Shown: in pieces, positions 51,844 to 59,467 of the stretch | How the letters are laid out: each line of letters begins with the position of its first letter | How positions within the stretch are numbered: position 1 is the first letter of the stretch | Origin: a bacterium | GTDB taxonomy: Bacteria; Actinomycetota; Acidimicrobiia; Acidimicrobiales; Bin134 | Reading direction: 5' to 3' | DNA length: 64,000 nt | Assembly (NCBI GenBank): GCA_026705465.1 | Contig: JAPPAP010000001.1 | Location: 62,001-126,000, forward strand | Program-made: the position numbers and the translations under genes | The notes under the pieces: generated by a model | Database searches by the model: none | Told to the model about the DNA's origin: nothing | What the model saw: the letters and a program-made list of their open reading frames with translations, nothing else

Positions 51844-52746
51844 GTGGACTACCAGTACCTGACCTACGAGACGTTGGATGACGGAAAAATCGCCCGCATC
51901 ATGCTGAATCGGCCCGAGGCCCGCAACGCCCAGAATCGGGGGATGCTGGTGGAGCTCAATGAGGCATTCCTGGTGGCCGAAGCCGATGACGACGTGCGGG
52001 TGGTCATCCTGGGCGGGGTCGGCCCAATGTTCTCGGCCGGCCACGACATGGGCACCAAGGTGAGCATCGAAGAGCGTATGCCCGGTCCCAACCAGCACCC
52101 CACCTGGCAGGTCAACGGCGGGCAGCGCCGGGGCTCGGAAAAGCTGATGCTCCAGGAGTGGCACTACTTCTTCGAGAACACCAAACGGTGGCGCAACCTC
52201 CGCAAGATCACCATCGCCCAGGTACAGGGGCCGGTGCTGGCTGCCGGGCTGATGCTCATGTGGAGCTGCGATTTGATCGTGGGGGCCGAGGATGCCTCAT
52301 TCGCCGATGTGGTGGGCACCCGTCTGGGGATGATGGGCGTGGAGTATTTCGCCCACCCATGGGAGTTCGGACCTCGCAAGACCAAAGAACTGCTGCTCAC
52401 CGGGGACTCCATCGATGTCCATGAGGCCCACGCGCTGGGCATGGTGTCCAAAGTGTTCCCCAACGAGACGCTGGACGAACAGACTCTGGAGTTTGCCCGG
52501 CGCATCGCTGCAGTTCCCACCATGGCTGCGCTGCTGATCAAGGAAGCGGTGAATCAGACAATGGATGCCCAGGGCTTCAACACCGCTCTTTCGGCGTGTT
52601 TCACACTGCACCAGCTCAACCACTCACATTGGGCCTCCATCACCAACGGCGAGTGGTGGATTGCCACCGAGGAGCACGGCGTGCCCCACTGGAAAGACGC
52701 CCCCAAAGTCCAGCCCGCAGCCAAGACTTCGCCGGGCGGCGGCTGA
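51844..52746 (+). CDS. enoyl-CoA hydratase family protein (start remodelled by integration)
   Basis: The 300-residue protein is a crotonase: KIARIMLNRPEARNAQNRGM, PMFSAGHDMGTKV and VQGPVLAAGLMLMWSCDLIV carry the oxyanion-hole segments. The C-terminal extension is longer than usual (to PAAKTSPGGG). It probably hydrates or isomerises an acyl-CoA in the catabolic cluster that follows. The start codon GTG 51844 comes from the mobile element. No good ribosome site is seen directly upstream, so expression may have changed after integration. Confidence 0.92.
   Translation: MDYQYLTYETLDDGKIARIMLNRPEARNAQNRGMLVELNEAFLVAEADDDVRVVILGGVGPMFSAGHDMGTKVSIEERMPGPNQHPTWQVNGGQRRGSEKLMLQEWHYFFENTKRWRNLRKITIAQVQGPVLAAGLMLMWSCDLIVGAEDASFADVVGTRLGMMGVEYFAHPWEFGPRKTKELLLTGDSIDVHEAHALGMVSKVFPNETLDEQTLEFARRIAAVPTMAALLIKEAVNQTMDAQGFNTALSACFTLHQLNHSHWASITNGEWWIATEEHGVPHWKDAPKVQPAAKTSPGGG
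51845..51855. other. attR-type direct repeat inside crotonase start
   Basis: This is the second copy of TGGACTACCAG. A G from the element precedes it, giving GTG-GAC-TAC-CAG, so the crotonase keeps its reading frame but begins with GTG instead of ATG. Confidence 0.7.
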
Positions 52747-52773
52747 CTGACGAAAACAGGCGATAATACGACC

Positions 52774-53751
52774 GTGATCCCAGAGCGCTATTCCGGCTAT
52801 GAGAACCGGCTGCGGGCGGGAGCGGTGGACTTCACCCCGGTTCCTGGCGATGTGGCCGCCAACCTGGACAAAATGGCGGGCCGGATTGCCGAAGCTGCCA
52901 CCGCCGGAGTGGGTCTGCTGGTGTTTCCCGAAGAAGCACTGACTGGGGCTATCCACTGCGACGACTGCGAGCAGCTCGGCGGGCCGTGCGGGCTGCACCG
53001 GCGTTTGGCCGAGACCGTGCCCGGGCCGTCCACCGAAGCGCTGGCCAGAATGGCCGCTGAGCACGACACGTACTTGGTGGTGGGCATGATCGAGCAGGAT
53101 GTCGACGACCCCGATGCTCTCTATAACGCCGCGGCGGTGATCGGCCCCGAGGGCATCATCGGCACCTACCGAAAACTGCACTTGGGTTCGCTGCCCTTTG
53201 TGACCGAGGGGGTCACATTTCGACCTGGCACCAGCCTTGACGTCTTCGAGACCCGCTACGGACCCATCGGAATTCAGATCTGCTACGACTTCTGGCTCAA
53301 CCCAGAGGGCAGCCGTTTATTGGCCCTGCAAGGGGCCAGGATTATCGTCAACCCCACCGCCGCGTTCGCCGGCGGCCCCGACAAGGTGGAGTCCATGCGC
53401 CGGGTTGCCACCACCCGGGGCCAGGAGAACTTCGTGTTCACCATCTCGGCCAACCAGGTGGGCGGTATCGATGCTGGTGGGAGCTCGGAGGAGAGCTTCG
53501 ACGGGGCGCTGCCCGCCAACTACGCCGGCCACAGCCTCATCTGCGGTCCCGACTTTCCCGACTTCAGCCACATCTACGCCGAGGGCGGCGACGCTGAAGG
53601 GTTGGTGATCGCCGACTTGGACTTCGAAGTGTTGCACCGCTGGGACAGCGTGTGCCCGTGGCGGCAATGGCGGGCCACCCACCAGTCGGGCACTTCAGAG
53701 CTATTCGCCACCGAGTTTGCCAAACTCGTCCACGGGCCCCCAGCCCAGTAA
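52774..53751 (+). CDS. nitrilase-superfamily carbon-nitrogen hydrolase
   Basis: The 325-residue protein has the Glu-Lys-Cys triad of the family: E53 in FPEEALTG, K134 in TYRKLHLG, C170 in QICYDFWLN. It hydrolyses a C-N bond (amide, carbamoyl or nitrile). An upstream CDDCEQLGGPCG segment is unusual. GTG 52774 follows the crotonase by 27 bp, and the cupin gene follows after 10 bp. Confidence 0.92.
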   Translation: MIPERYSGYENRLRAGAVDFTPVPGDVAANLDKMAGRIAEAATAGVGLLVFPEEALTGAIHCDDCEQLGGPCGLHRRLAETVPGPSTEALARMAAEHDTYLVVGMIEQDVDDPDALYNAAAVIGPEGIIGTYRKLHLGSLPFVTEGVTFRPGTSLDVFETRYGPIGIQICYDFWLNPEGSRLLALQGARIIVNPTAAFAGGPDKVESMRRVATTRGQENFVFTISANQVGGIDAGGSSEESFDGALPANYAGHSLICGPDFPDFSHIYAEGGDAEGLVIADLDFEVLHRWDSVCPWRQWRATHQSGTSELFATEFAKLVHGPPAQ

Positions 53752-53761
53752 CGGAGGAAAA

Positions 53762-54160
53762 ATGAGCACAGAGCCAAGAGTCCTGAAGTTCGACGACATC
53801 GAGTGGGTTGATGAGTCCAAGAACCCCAATGCCCCCAAAGAGCTGATCGAAAAGGCCAAGGAGCTCGGCGCGGGGCGCAAGCACGTGGCCCGGGGAGACG
53901 GGGGATTTTGGTGCCAGTACACCACCATGCCCGCTGGCTACCACGTCCCTCCCCACAGCCACGATCAGAATGAGCTGCTGATCGTGGTTTCGGGCGGTTG
54001 TGAGGTGTGGCCCAGCGGTGCCGACGGGCCATCTATGGAACTGGGCGCCAAGGACTCAGTCATCCTGGCCGCCAATCACGAGTACTCATTCACCTGCGGC
54101 GCCGACGGCATGGAATTCTTCGTGCTGCGCCCCGGCGACGCCGCCGCCTCTTTCGGATAA
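53762..54160 (+). CDS. cupin-domain protein
   Basis: The 132-residue protein is a single cupin with the metal-binding motif VPPHSHDQNELLIVVSGG and a second motif around ILAANHEYSFTCG. It could be a small dioxygenase, isomerase or sensor in the pathway. ATG 53762 has GGAGG five bases upstream. Confidence 0.88.
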   Translation: MSTEPRVLKFDDIEWVDESKNPNAPKELIEKAKELGAGRKHVARGDGGFWCQYTTMPAGYHVPPHSHDQNELLIVVSGGCEVWPSGADGPSMELGAKDSVILAANHEYSFTCGADGMEFFVLRPGDAAASFG

Positions 54161-54172
54161 TCCTTCGGGGCC

Positions 54173-55480
54173 TTGTCGGCACCGCTAGATGTCGGGGTAG
54201 TGGGAGCGGGGCCAGCAGGCCTCATCCTGGCTCGGCGCCTGAGCCAGACATCGGCAACCTTCGAGCTCTTCGAGCGCAACGCTGATGTAGGCGGCATCTG
54301 GAACATCGACGCGCCGGGCTCGCCCATGTATGAAACGGCCCACTTCATCTCGTCGCGCACCCTTTCGGGGTTCGAGGGCTACCCGATGCCCGACCACTAT
54401 CCGGACTACCCCAACTACCAGCAGCTCTTGGACTACATCCAGGCCTTCGCCGACGAGTTCGATCTCCGCCGCCATATTCGATTCAACACCCCGGTGGACC
54501 GGGCGGCCCTCGGGACTGATGGCCTGTGGGAGCTCCAATTCGGCACCGGTGAGACCCGCTACTGCCGGTATCTCATCTGTGCCAATGGCGTGAATTGGGA
54601 ACCTCACGAAGTGAGCTGGCCGGGCCAATTCAACGGAGAGGTGCGCCACTCGGTCACCTATCGGTCGCCGGACGAATTCACCGGCAAGCGGGTATTGGTG
54701 GTGGGCGCGGGCAACTCAGGAGCCGACATCGCCTGCGACGCGTCGGTCAGCGCTGATCAGGCTTTCCTGAGCGTGCGCCGGGGGTATCACTTCATTCCGA
54801 AGTACATCGCTGGCACGCCTTCCGACGTGTTTGGTGAACGAGGCCCCAGCCTGCCCCATTGGCTGGAGGTCCGGTTCTTCCAGGTGCTGTTGCGGCTGAT
54901 CAACGGTGATCTCCGCCGCTACGGACTCCCCAAACCCGACCACAAGCTCTTCGAGACGCATCCGCTGATGAACTCACTGATCTTGCACCATTTGGGCCAC
55001 GGCGACTGCATTGCCAAGCCCGATGTCGAACGGCTCGACGGCGACCATGTGGTGTTCGTGGACGGGAGCCGGGAGCAGATCGACCTGGTGATCGCTGCCA
55101 CCGGCTTTGATCGCTTTATCCCTTTTCTGGAGGAAGGGCGGTTGGAGTTCAAGAGAGGTCGTCCCCAGCTCTATCTGGGCATTTTCCCCCGCGACTGCCC
55201 CAACTTTTCTGCTTTGGGCTACGTGGAATTCGCCTCGGCCGCCTATTCGCATTTTGAGAAGATGGCCGAGCTGATCGTGGCTGACGCCACCGCGCCCCCG
55301 GGGTCGGCAACGGCGCGGGCATTCCAGGACCTGAAGGCCAACCACCACCCCGACCTGAGAGGCGGGCGCCGGTACATCGACACCGATCGCCATGCCGACT
55401 ACGTCGAGATCAAGGCCTACCGCAAGATACTCGCCCAGGTGCGCAAGAAGGTCGGCCTTCCCAAAGGAGGGAACCCGTGA
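54173..55480 (+). CDS. FAD-dependent monooxygenase (FMO/Baeyer-Villiger-like)
   Basis: The 435-residue protein has an N-terminal FAD Rossmann motif (GVVGAGPAGLILARRL), the FMO-type fingerprint FNGEVRHSVTY and a second, NADPH-binding Rossmann motif (VVGAGNSGADIACD). It should insert oxygen into, or N-oxidise, the substrate. TTG 54173 is the likely start; its stop overlaps the SDR start by 4 bp. Confidence 0.92.
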   Translation: MSAPLDVGVVGAGPAGLILARRLSQTSATFELFERNADVGGIWNIDAPGSPMYETAHFISSRTLSGFEGYPMPDHYPDYPNYQQLLDYIQAFADEFDLRRHIRFNTPVDRAALGTDGLWELQFGTGETRYCRYLICANGVNWEPHEVSWPGQFNGEVRHSVTYRSPDEFTGKRVLVVGAGNSGADIACDASVSADQAFLSVRRGYHFIPKYIAGTPSDVFGERGPSLPHWLEVRFFQVLLRLINGDLRRYGLPKPDHKLFETHPLMNSLILHHLGHGDCIAKPDVERLDGDHVVFVDGSREQIDLVIAATGFDRFIPFLEEGRLEFKRGRPQLYLGIFPRDCPNFSALGYVEFASAAYSHFEKMAELIVADATAPPGSATARAFQDLKANHHPDLRGGRRYIDTDRHADYVEIKAYRKILAQVRKKVGLPKGGNP

Positions 55481-56289
55481 CCCGAAACTCAGCACTGATC
55501 ACCGCCGCGGCCTCCGGCATCGGTGCCGTTGTAGCCAGCCGATTTGCCCAGCGGGGGTATCACGTCATCGCGGTGGACCGGACCGATGAGCTGGCTGAAG
55601 GGGCTGCGGCCAAGATCGGTCCCGCGGTCACTGCGGTGGGCTGCGATCTGGCCGATGGTCCGAGTCTGGCCGAGCTGTGTGAGCGAATCGCTGGTGAATG
55701 GCGCCAAGAACTCGACGTGCTGGTCTGCAACGCCGGGGTCATCATCCCCGACCACGTTGCGGGGCTCACTCCCGTGCAGCTCGATCTCCACATCGACGTG
55801 ATGCTGCGCTCGCCGATCCAGCTCATCCGGGCCGCACTGCCTGAGTTCTTGGCCCGCAACCGCGGCCACCTGATGGCCACCGTGTCACTCGGCGGAATCT
55901 GCCCGCTGCCGGCGTCGGCCGCCTACTCGGCGGCCAAGGCTGGGCTGCGAGCCTTTCTGGCCGCGCTCAACACAGAATTGTGGGACACCAACGTGCATGT
56001 GTGCGGCATCTATCCCACCGCGGTGGACACCCCGATGCTCCAACACGAGGCCCGGGCCGGCGGCAGCGCCCTCAACTTCCTCAGTGCAGTCAGGACGGTG
56101 GACGATGTGGCTGACGCCTACGAGCGGGCCCTAGACAAGCCCAAGCTGGAAACCTATGTGCCGTTTCACGAGAGTTTGTCGGCGCGGGCCGCGCAGTGGA
56201 CTCCGGCGCTGATTCCCCGGATCTACCCCGCCTTTCGCCGCATCGGCGAGCGCGGCCGTCAGAAGTACCTGAAGCAGATCGACGGCTGA
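55477..56289 (+). CDS. short-chain dehydrogenase/reductase
   Basis: The 270-residue protein has an SDR fold: SALITAAASGIGAVVASRFA (cofactor turn), VLVCNAGVIIPD, and the catalytic YxxxK in AAYSAAKAGLRAF with Ser in TVSLGG. It is an alcohol/ketone oxidoreductase with unknown substrate. GTG 55477 overlaps the monooxygenase stop. Confidence 0.92.
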   Translation: MTRNSALITAAASGIGAVVASRFAQRGYHVIAVDRTDELAEGAAAKIGPAVTAVGCDLADGPSLAELCERIAGEWRQELDVLVCNAGVIIPDHVAGLTPVQLDLHIDVMLRSPIQLIRAALPEFLARNRGHLMATVSLGGICPLPASAAYSAAKAGLRAFLAALNTELWDTNVHVCGIYPTAVDTPMLQHEARAGGSALNFLSAVRTVDDVADAYERALDKPKLETYVPFHESLSARAAQWTPALIPRIYPAFRRIGERGRQKYLKQIDG

Positions 56290-56323
56290 CCGCCGTGCCT
56301 CGGCACACCACTACGGTGGGGAC

Positions 56324-57280
56324 ATGGGAAATCGTCTGGAAGGCAAAGTGGCAATCGTGACCGGGTCGGGGGGTGGCATCGGGCGCGAGCATGCCCATCT
56401 GCTGGCCTCTGAGGGAGCCAAAGTGCTGGTCAACGACCTGGGCATTCGCAAGACCCCCGAGGGGGTGGCGGCCAATGCCGAGAGGGTGGCAGGCGAGATC
56501 AACGATGCCGGAGGCGAGGCGGTAGCCAGCAGCACCTCGGCCACCTGGAACGGGGCAGCCGAAATCGTGCAGCAGGCGTTGGACGCCTTCGGGCGGCTGG
56601 ACATCTTGATCAACAACGCCACCGCGGGTCGAAACAACGACATTTGGCGCTTCACCGAGGAGGAGTGGGATCTCACCGTGAACGTCAACCTCAAGGGCTA
56701 TTTCGCCATGATCAAGCACGCCGCGCCCCATTTGGTGCAGCAGGACACCAGCGTGATCATCAACACCAGCTCGGGTTCGGGCTTCGGCCACCCGTCGCAT
56801 TGCGCCTATTCCGCGGCCAAAGAGGGTGTGATCGGCCTGACCCGAACCGCGGCCCGGGAGCTGGGCCGCTTCGGGGTGCGGTGCAATGCCATTCGACCCC
56901 GCGCCGAGGGGGCGTCTACCGCCGAGTACGCCATCCGCACCGCCCGGTGGACCGACCTTATGGCTCTCACCATGGCCCCCCGGGGCGGTGCCGCCCCGGT
57001 TCCCGACGACACCGCAGAGGCTTTCGCCCCCCGAAAGATCGCACCAATGGTGGTGTGGCTGTGCAGCGACGCCGCCCGCCATGTGACAGGGCGGACCTTC
57101 CACATCTCCGGCGACATCGTGAGCCGCCTGAGCGAGCCCCAGCGAGAGCTGGCCGTCTATCAGGAAGACGGCTTGACCCTGGATGACCTCGACGCCTTCT
57201 CCGGCCGCCATCTCACTGAGGATCTGGCCAACGACTACCTGCTCGAAGACCGCCCCGATCTCCAAGTCTTCGAGCTGTAG
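56324..57280 (+). CDS. short-chain dehydrogenase/reductase
   Basis: The 318-residue protein has TGSGGGIGREHAHLLASEGA (cofactor-binding turn), ILINNATAGRN, and YSAAKEGVIGLTR with the catalytic Tyr and Lys. The C-terminal tail is longer than in classical SDRs, as in (3R)-hydroxyacyl-CoA dehydrogenase-like members. It follows the first SDR by 34 bp. Confidence 0.92.
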   Translation: MGNRLEGKVAIVTGSGGGIGREHAHLLASEGAKVLVNDLGIRKTPEGVAANAERVAGEINDAGGEAVASSTSATWNGAAEIVQQALDAFGRLDILINNATAGRNNDIWRFTEEEWDLTVNVNLKGYFAMIKHAAPHLVQQDTSVIINTSSGSGFGHPSHCAYSAAKEGVIGLTRTAARELGRFGVRCNAIRPRAEGASTAEYAIRTARWTDLMALTMAPRGGAAPVPDDTAEAFAPRKIAPMVVWLCSDAARHVTGRTFHISGDIVSRLSEPQRELAVYQEDGLTLDDLDAFSGRHLTEDLANDYLLEDRPDLQVFEL

Positions 57281-57330
57281 CCCGGTTTCGCCGCCGGGAA
57301 TTCACGGCGGGGAGTGCAATAGGCTGGGGC

Positions 57331-58596
57331 ATGGCCCAAATCCAGGCTGGCGAGCGCTACATGATCTTGTCTTCGGACACCCACGCTGGCGCCCAGACCC
57401 GCACCTACAGGGAGTTCTTGGACCCCGCGTGGCACGACGAGTTCGACGCCTGGGAGGCGGCCATCACCAATCCGTGGGTGGACCTGCGGGACATGGACGC
57501 AGCCAAGGTCAACTGGGACAGCGACGCTCGCACCGCAGCCTGCGACGACGAGGGCATCACCGGCGAGGTGCTGTTCCCCAACACGCTCACCCCTTTCTAC
57601 GACATTCTCGTCCACTTGTCCGGCGTGCCCGACACTGCAACCGCTTATGCCCGACGATGGGCTGGTCTGCAAGCCCATAACCGCTGGTTGGTGGAGTTCT
57701 GCGGCTACGAGCCCAAGCGGCGCAAAGGCCTCATCCAACTGCTGCCCAACGACCTGGACGACGCCATTGCCGAAGTGCGGTGGGCAGCCGAGACCGGTGT
57801 GATCGGCGGGGTGATGATCCCTGCCATCCCGCCAAACCACGTTGTCGAGCCGTTCTTCCATCCCCGCTATGACCCGCTGTGGGATGTGTGCAGCTCACTG
57901 AGCATGCCGGTGCACCAGCACATGGGCTCGGGTTGCCCTGATTTGGGCGATGATCCGGTGGCCTGGGGAGTGACGTTCACCGAGTATGAGCTGTGGCCCA
58001 AGCGCACGCTCATCCACCTCATCTTGGGCGGGGTGTTCGAGCGCTTCCCCGATCTGCGGGTGGTTTGGACCGAGATGTGGGGGATGCGGTGGATCCTCGA
58101 AGAGCTGAGTCGCATCGACCAGCGGCTTCGCAACATCCAGAGCAAATACGCCGACGATCCCCGCACCCTCAACTACGCCCCCACCTTCGGCTCCGAAACG
58201 GTGGACGGCCTGTCGCTGTCGCCCCTCGAGTACTGGCAGCGCAACTGCCGCATCGGAGCCTCCATGCTGCCCCGATCCGAGATCCAGTACCGCCACGCGG
58301 TGGGGGTGGACACCATCATGTGGGGAGCTGACTTCCCCCACGACGAGGGTTCCATCGGCTACACCACCGAAGCGCTGGCCGCCACAATGTGGGACGTTCC
58401 GGTGGAGGAGTGCCGCAAGATGCTCACCGACGTGGCCGCCGACCTCTACCGCTTCGACACCGAGGCCCTGGCCCCGGTAGCCGATGAGATCGGCCCCGTG
58501 GTGGACGAGGTCCACACCCCGCTGGACGAGTTGCCCGTGTCCAAGGGTCTGTCGTTCAACACCGACCCTCCGCTCGAATCGGTGATCGTCCAATGA
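57331..58596 (+). CDS. amidohydrolase-family (ACMSD-like) metal-dependent hydrolase
   Basis: The 421-residue protein is a TIM-barrel amidohydrolase_2: MILSSDTHAGAQ replaces the usual DxHxH start, VHQHMGSGCPD carries a metal His, and MWGADFPHDEGSIGYT the catalytic Asp. It probably hydrolyses or decarboxylates a ring-cleavage type intermediate. Its stop overlaps the next start by 4 bp. Confidence 0.88.
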   Translation: MAQIQAGERYMILSSDTHAGAQTRTYREFLDPAWHDEFDAWEAAITNPWVDLRDMDAAKVNWDSDARTAACDDEGITGEVLFPNTLTPFYDILVHLSGVPDTATAYARRWAGLQAHNRWLVEFCGYEPKRRKGLIQLLPNDLDDAIAEVRWAAETGVIGGVMIPAIPPNHVVEPFFHPRYDPLWDVCSSLSMPVHQHMGSGCPDLGDDPVAWGVTFTEYELWPKRTLIHLILGGVFERFPDLRVVWTEMWGMRWILEELSRIDQRLRNIQSKYADDPRTLNYAPTFGSETVDGLSLSPLEYWQRNCRIGASMLPRSEIQYRHAVGVDTIMWGADFPHDEGSIGYTTEALAATMWDVPVEECRKMLTDVAADLYRFDTEALAPVADEIGPVVDEVHTPLDELPVSKGLSFNTDPPLESVIVQ

Positions 58597-59075
58597 TCAC
58601 GGGGATGAACCATGCGGTGCTGTACGTGCGCGATGCCCGTCGCCAGCAGCAGTTCTACGCCGATGTGCTGGGGTTTGAGACGATCATCGACGAGCCGGGG
58701 CGATTTGTTTTCATGCGGGCCCCCGCGTCGGAAAACCACCACGACATCGCCTTTTTCACCATCGGCGATGGTGCCGAGCCGTCATCGGCTGGCCGCCGGT
58801 CGGTGGGGATGTACCACATTGCTTGGGAGGTGCCCACCCTGGACGAGCTGTCCGCTGTCCGCCAGCGGTTAGTGGAGGCCGGAGCCCTGTACGGCGAGAG
58901 CGACCACGGGGCCAACAAGAGCCTGTACGCCAAGGACCCCGACGGCTTGGAGTTCGAGGTGATGTGGCTGGTCCCCGCCGAGCACTGGGGTGACGAGGAG
59001 AACCAGGCGATTATCCGCCCGCTTGACCTTGATCACGAGCAGCGGCGCTTTGCCGCCCTGGCTAGCGACGACTAA
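58593..59075 (+). CDS. VOC/glyoxalase-fold protein
   Basis: The 160-residue protein is a vicinal-oxygen-chelate member: MNHAVLYVRDARRQQQFYAD with first metal His, YHIAWEVPTLDEL with the second, and YAKDPDGLEFEVMW with the metal Glu. Likely a ring-cleavage dioxygenase or isomerase of the pathway. Confidence 0.9.
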   Translation: MITGMNHAVLYVRDARRQQQFYADVLGFETIIDEPGRFVFMRAPASENHHDIAFFTIGDGAEPSSAGRRSVGMYHIAWEVPTLDELSAVRQRLVEAGALYGESDHGANKSLYAKDPDGLEFEVMWLVPAEHWGDEENQAIIRPLDLDHEQRRFAALASDD

Positions 59076-59080
59076 CCGCC

Positions 59081-59464
59081 ATGAACCTCGCCAACCAGTA
59101 CTGCTACTTCTACGACGACGACCTGTTTGTCGATACCGACCGGGAGGGATTCCGCCGACGTGTCATCACCGGCGACGGGCTCCAACTTTGCTTCTGGCGC
59201 ATCGCTGGAGGGGCCACTGGATCGTTCCTGCACCGCCACGAACACCACGAGCAACTCGGCATCATCGTGCGGGGCCAGCTCGATTTTCGTATCAACGACG
59301 ATCCAGACAGCGAGGAGCGAGTGGTATTGGGCGAGGGCGAGGCCTATATCGCGCCAAAAGGGGTGTGGCACGGCGACTCGGTGTTCATCGGAGACGACGA
59401 GTATGGGGAGTGCTGGATCCTCGACGTGTTCACCCCACCTCGCGACGACCTGCTCGCCGGCTGA
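59081..59464 (+). CDS. cupin-domain protein
   Basis: The 127-residue protein has cupin motif 1 (FLHRHEHHEQLGIIVRGQL) and motif 2 (AYIAPKGVWHGDSV) with the expected metal-binding His and Glu residues. It lies 5 bp after the VOC gene and 3 bp before hyuA. It may be a metal-dependent isomerase or oxygenase. Confidence 0.88.
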   Translation: MNLANQYCYFYDDDLFVDTDREGFRRRVITGDGLQLCFWRIAGGATGSFLHRHEHHEQLGIIVRGQLDFRINDDPDSEERVVLGEGEAYIAPKGVWHGDSVFIGDDEYGECWILDVFTPPRDDLLAG

Positions 59465-59467
59465 ACT

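Larger units (their letters stand above)
42677..51855 (+). mobile_element. integrated capsid-bearing mobile element (satellite-like island), about 9.2 kb
   Basis: The region is bounded by an 11-bp direct repeat, TGGACTACCAG, with a tyrosine integrase just inside the left end. All genes point the same way with many 4-bp overlaps: integrase, AlpA-like excisionase, HTH protein, RepA-like ATPase, HK97-like major capsid protein, zinc-ribbon protein, small membrane protein and repeat-rich secreted protein. No terminase, portal, protease, tail, relaxase or FtsK-like transfer protein is seen. The right repeat sits exactly at the start codon of an enoyl-CoA hydratase gene. The gene set is closest in spirit to phage satellites (PICI or P4-like) but I know of no exact match. 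Confidence 0.82.

Noticed and set aside
42677-51855. Integrative conjugative element (AICE type)
   Set aside because: No FtsK/TraB-like translocase or relaxase is encoded; the capsid-like gene points to a phage-satellite type instead.
56090-57265. A 391-codon minus-strand frame
   Set aside because: It is antisense to two clear SDR genes.
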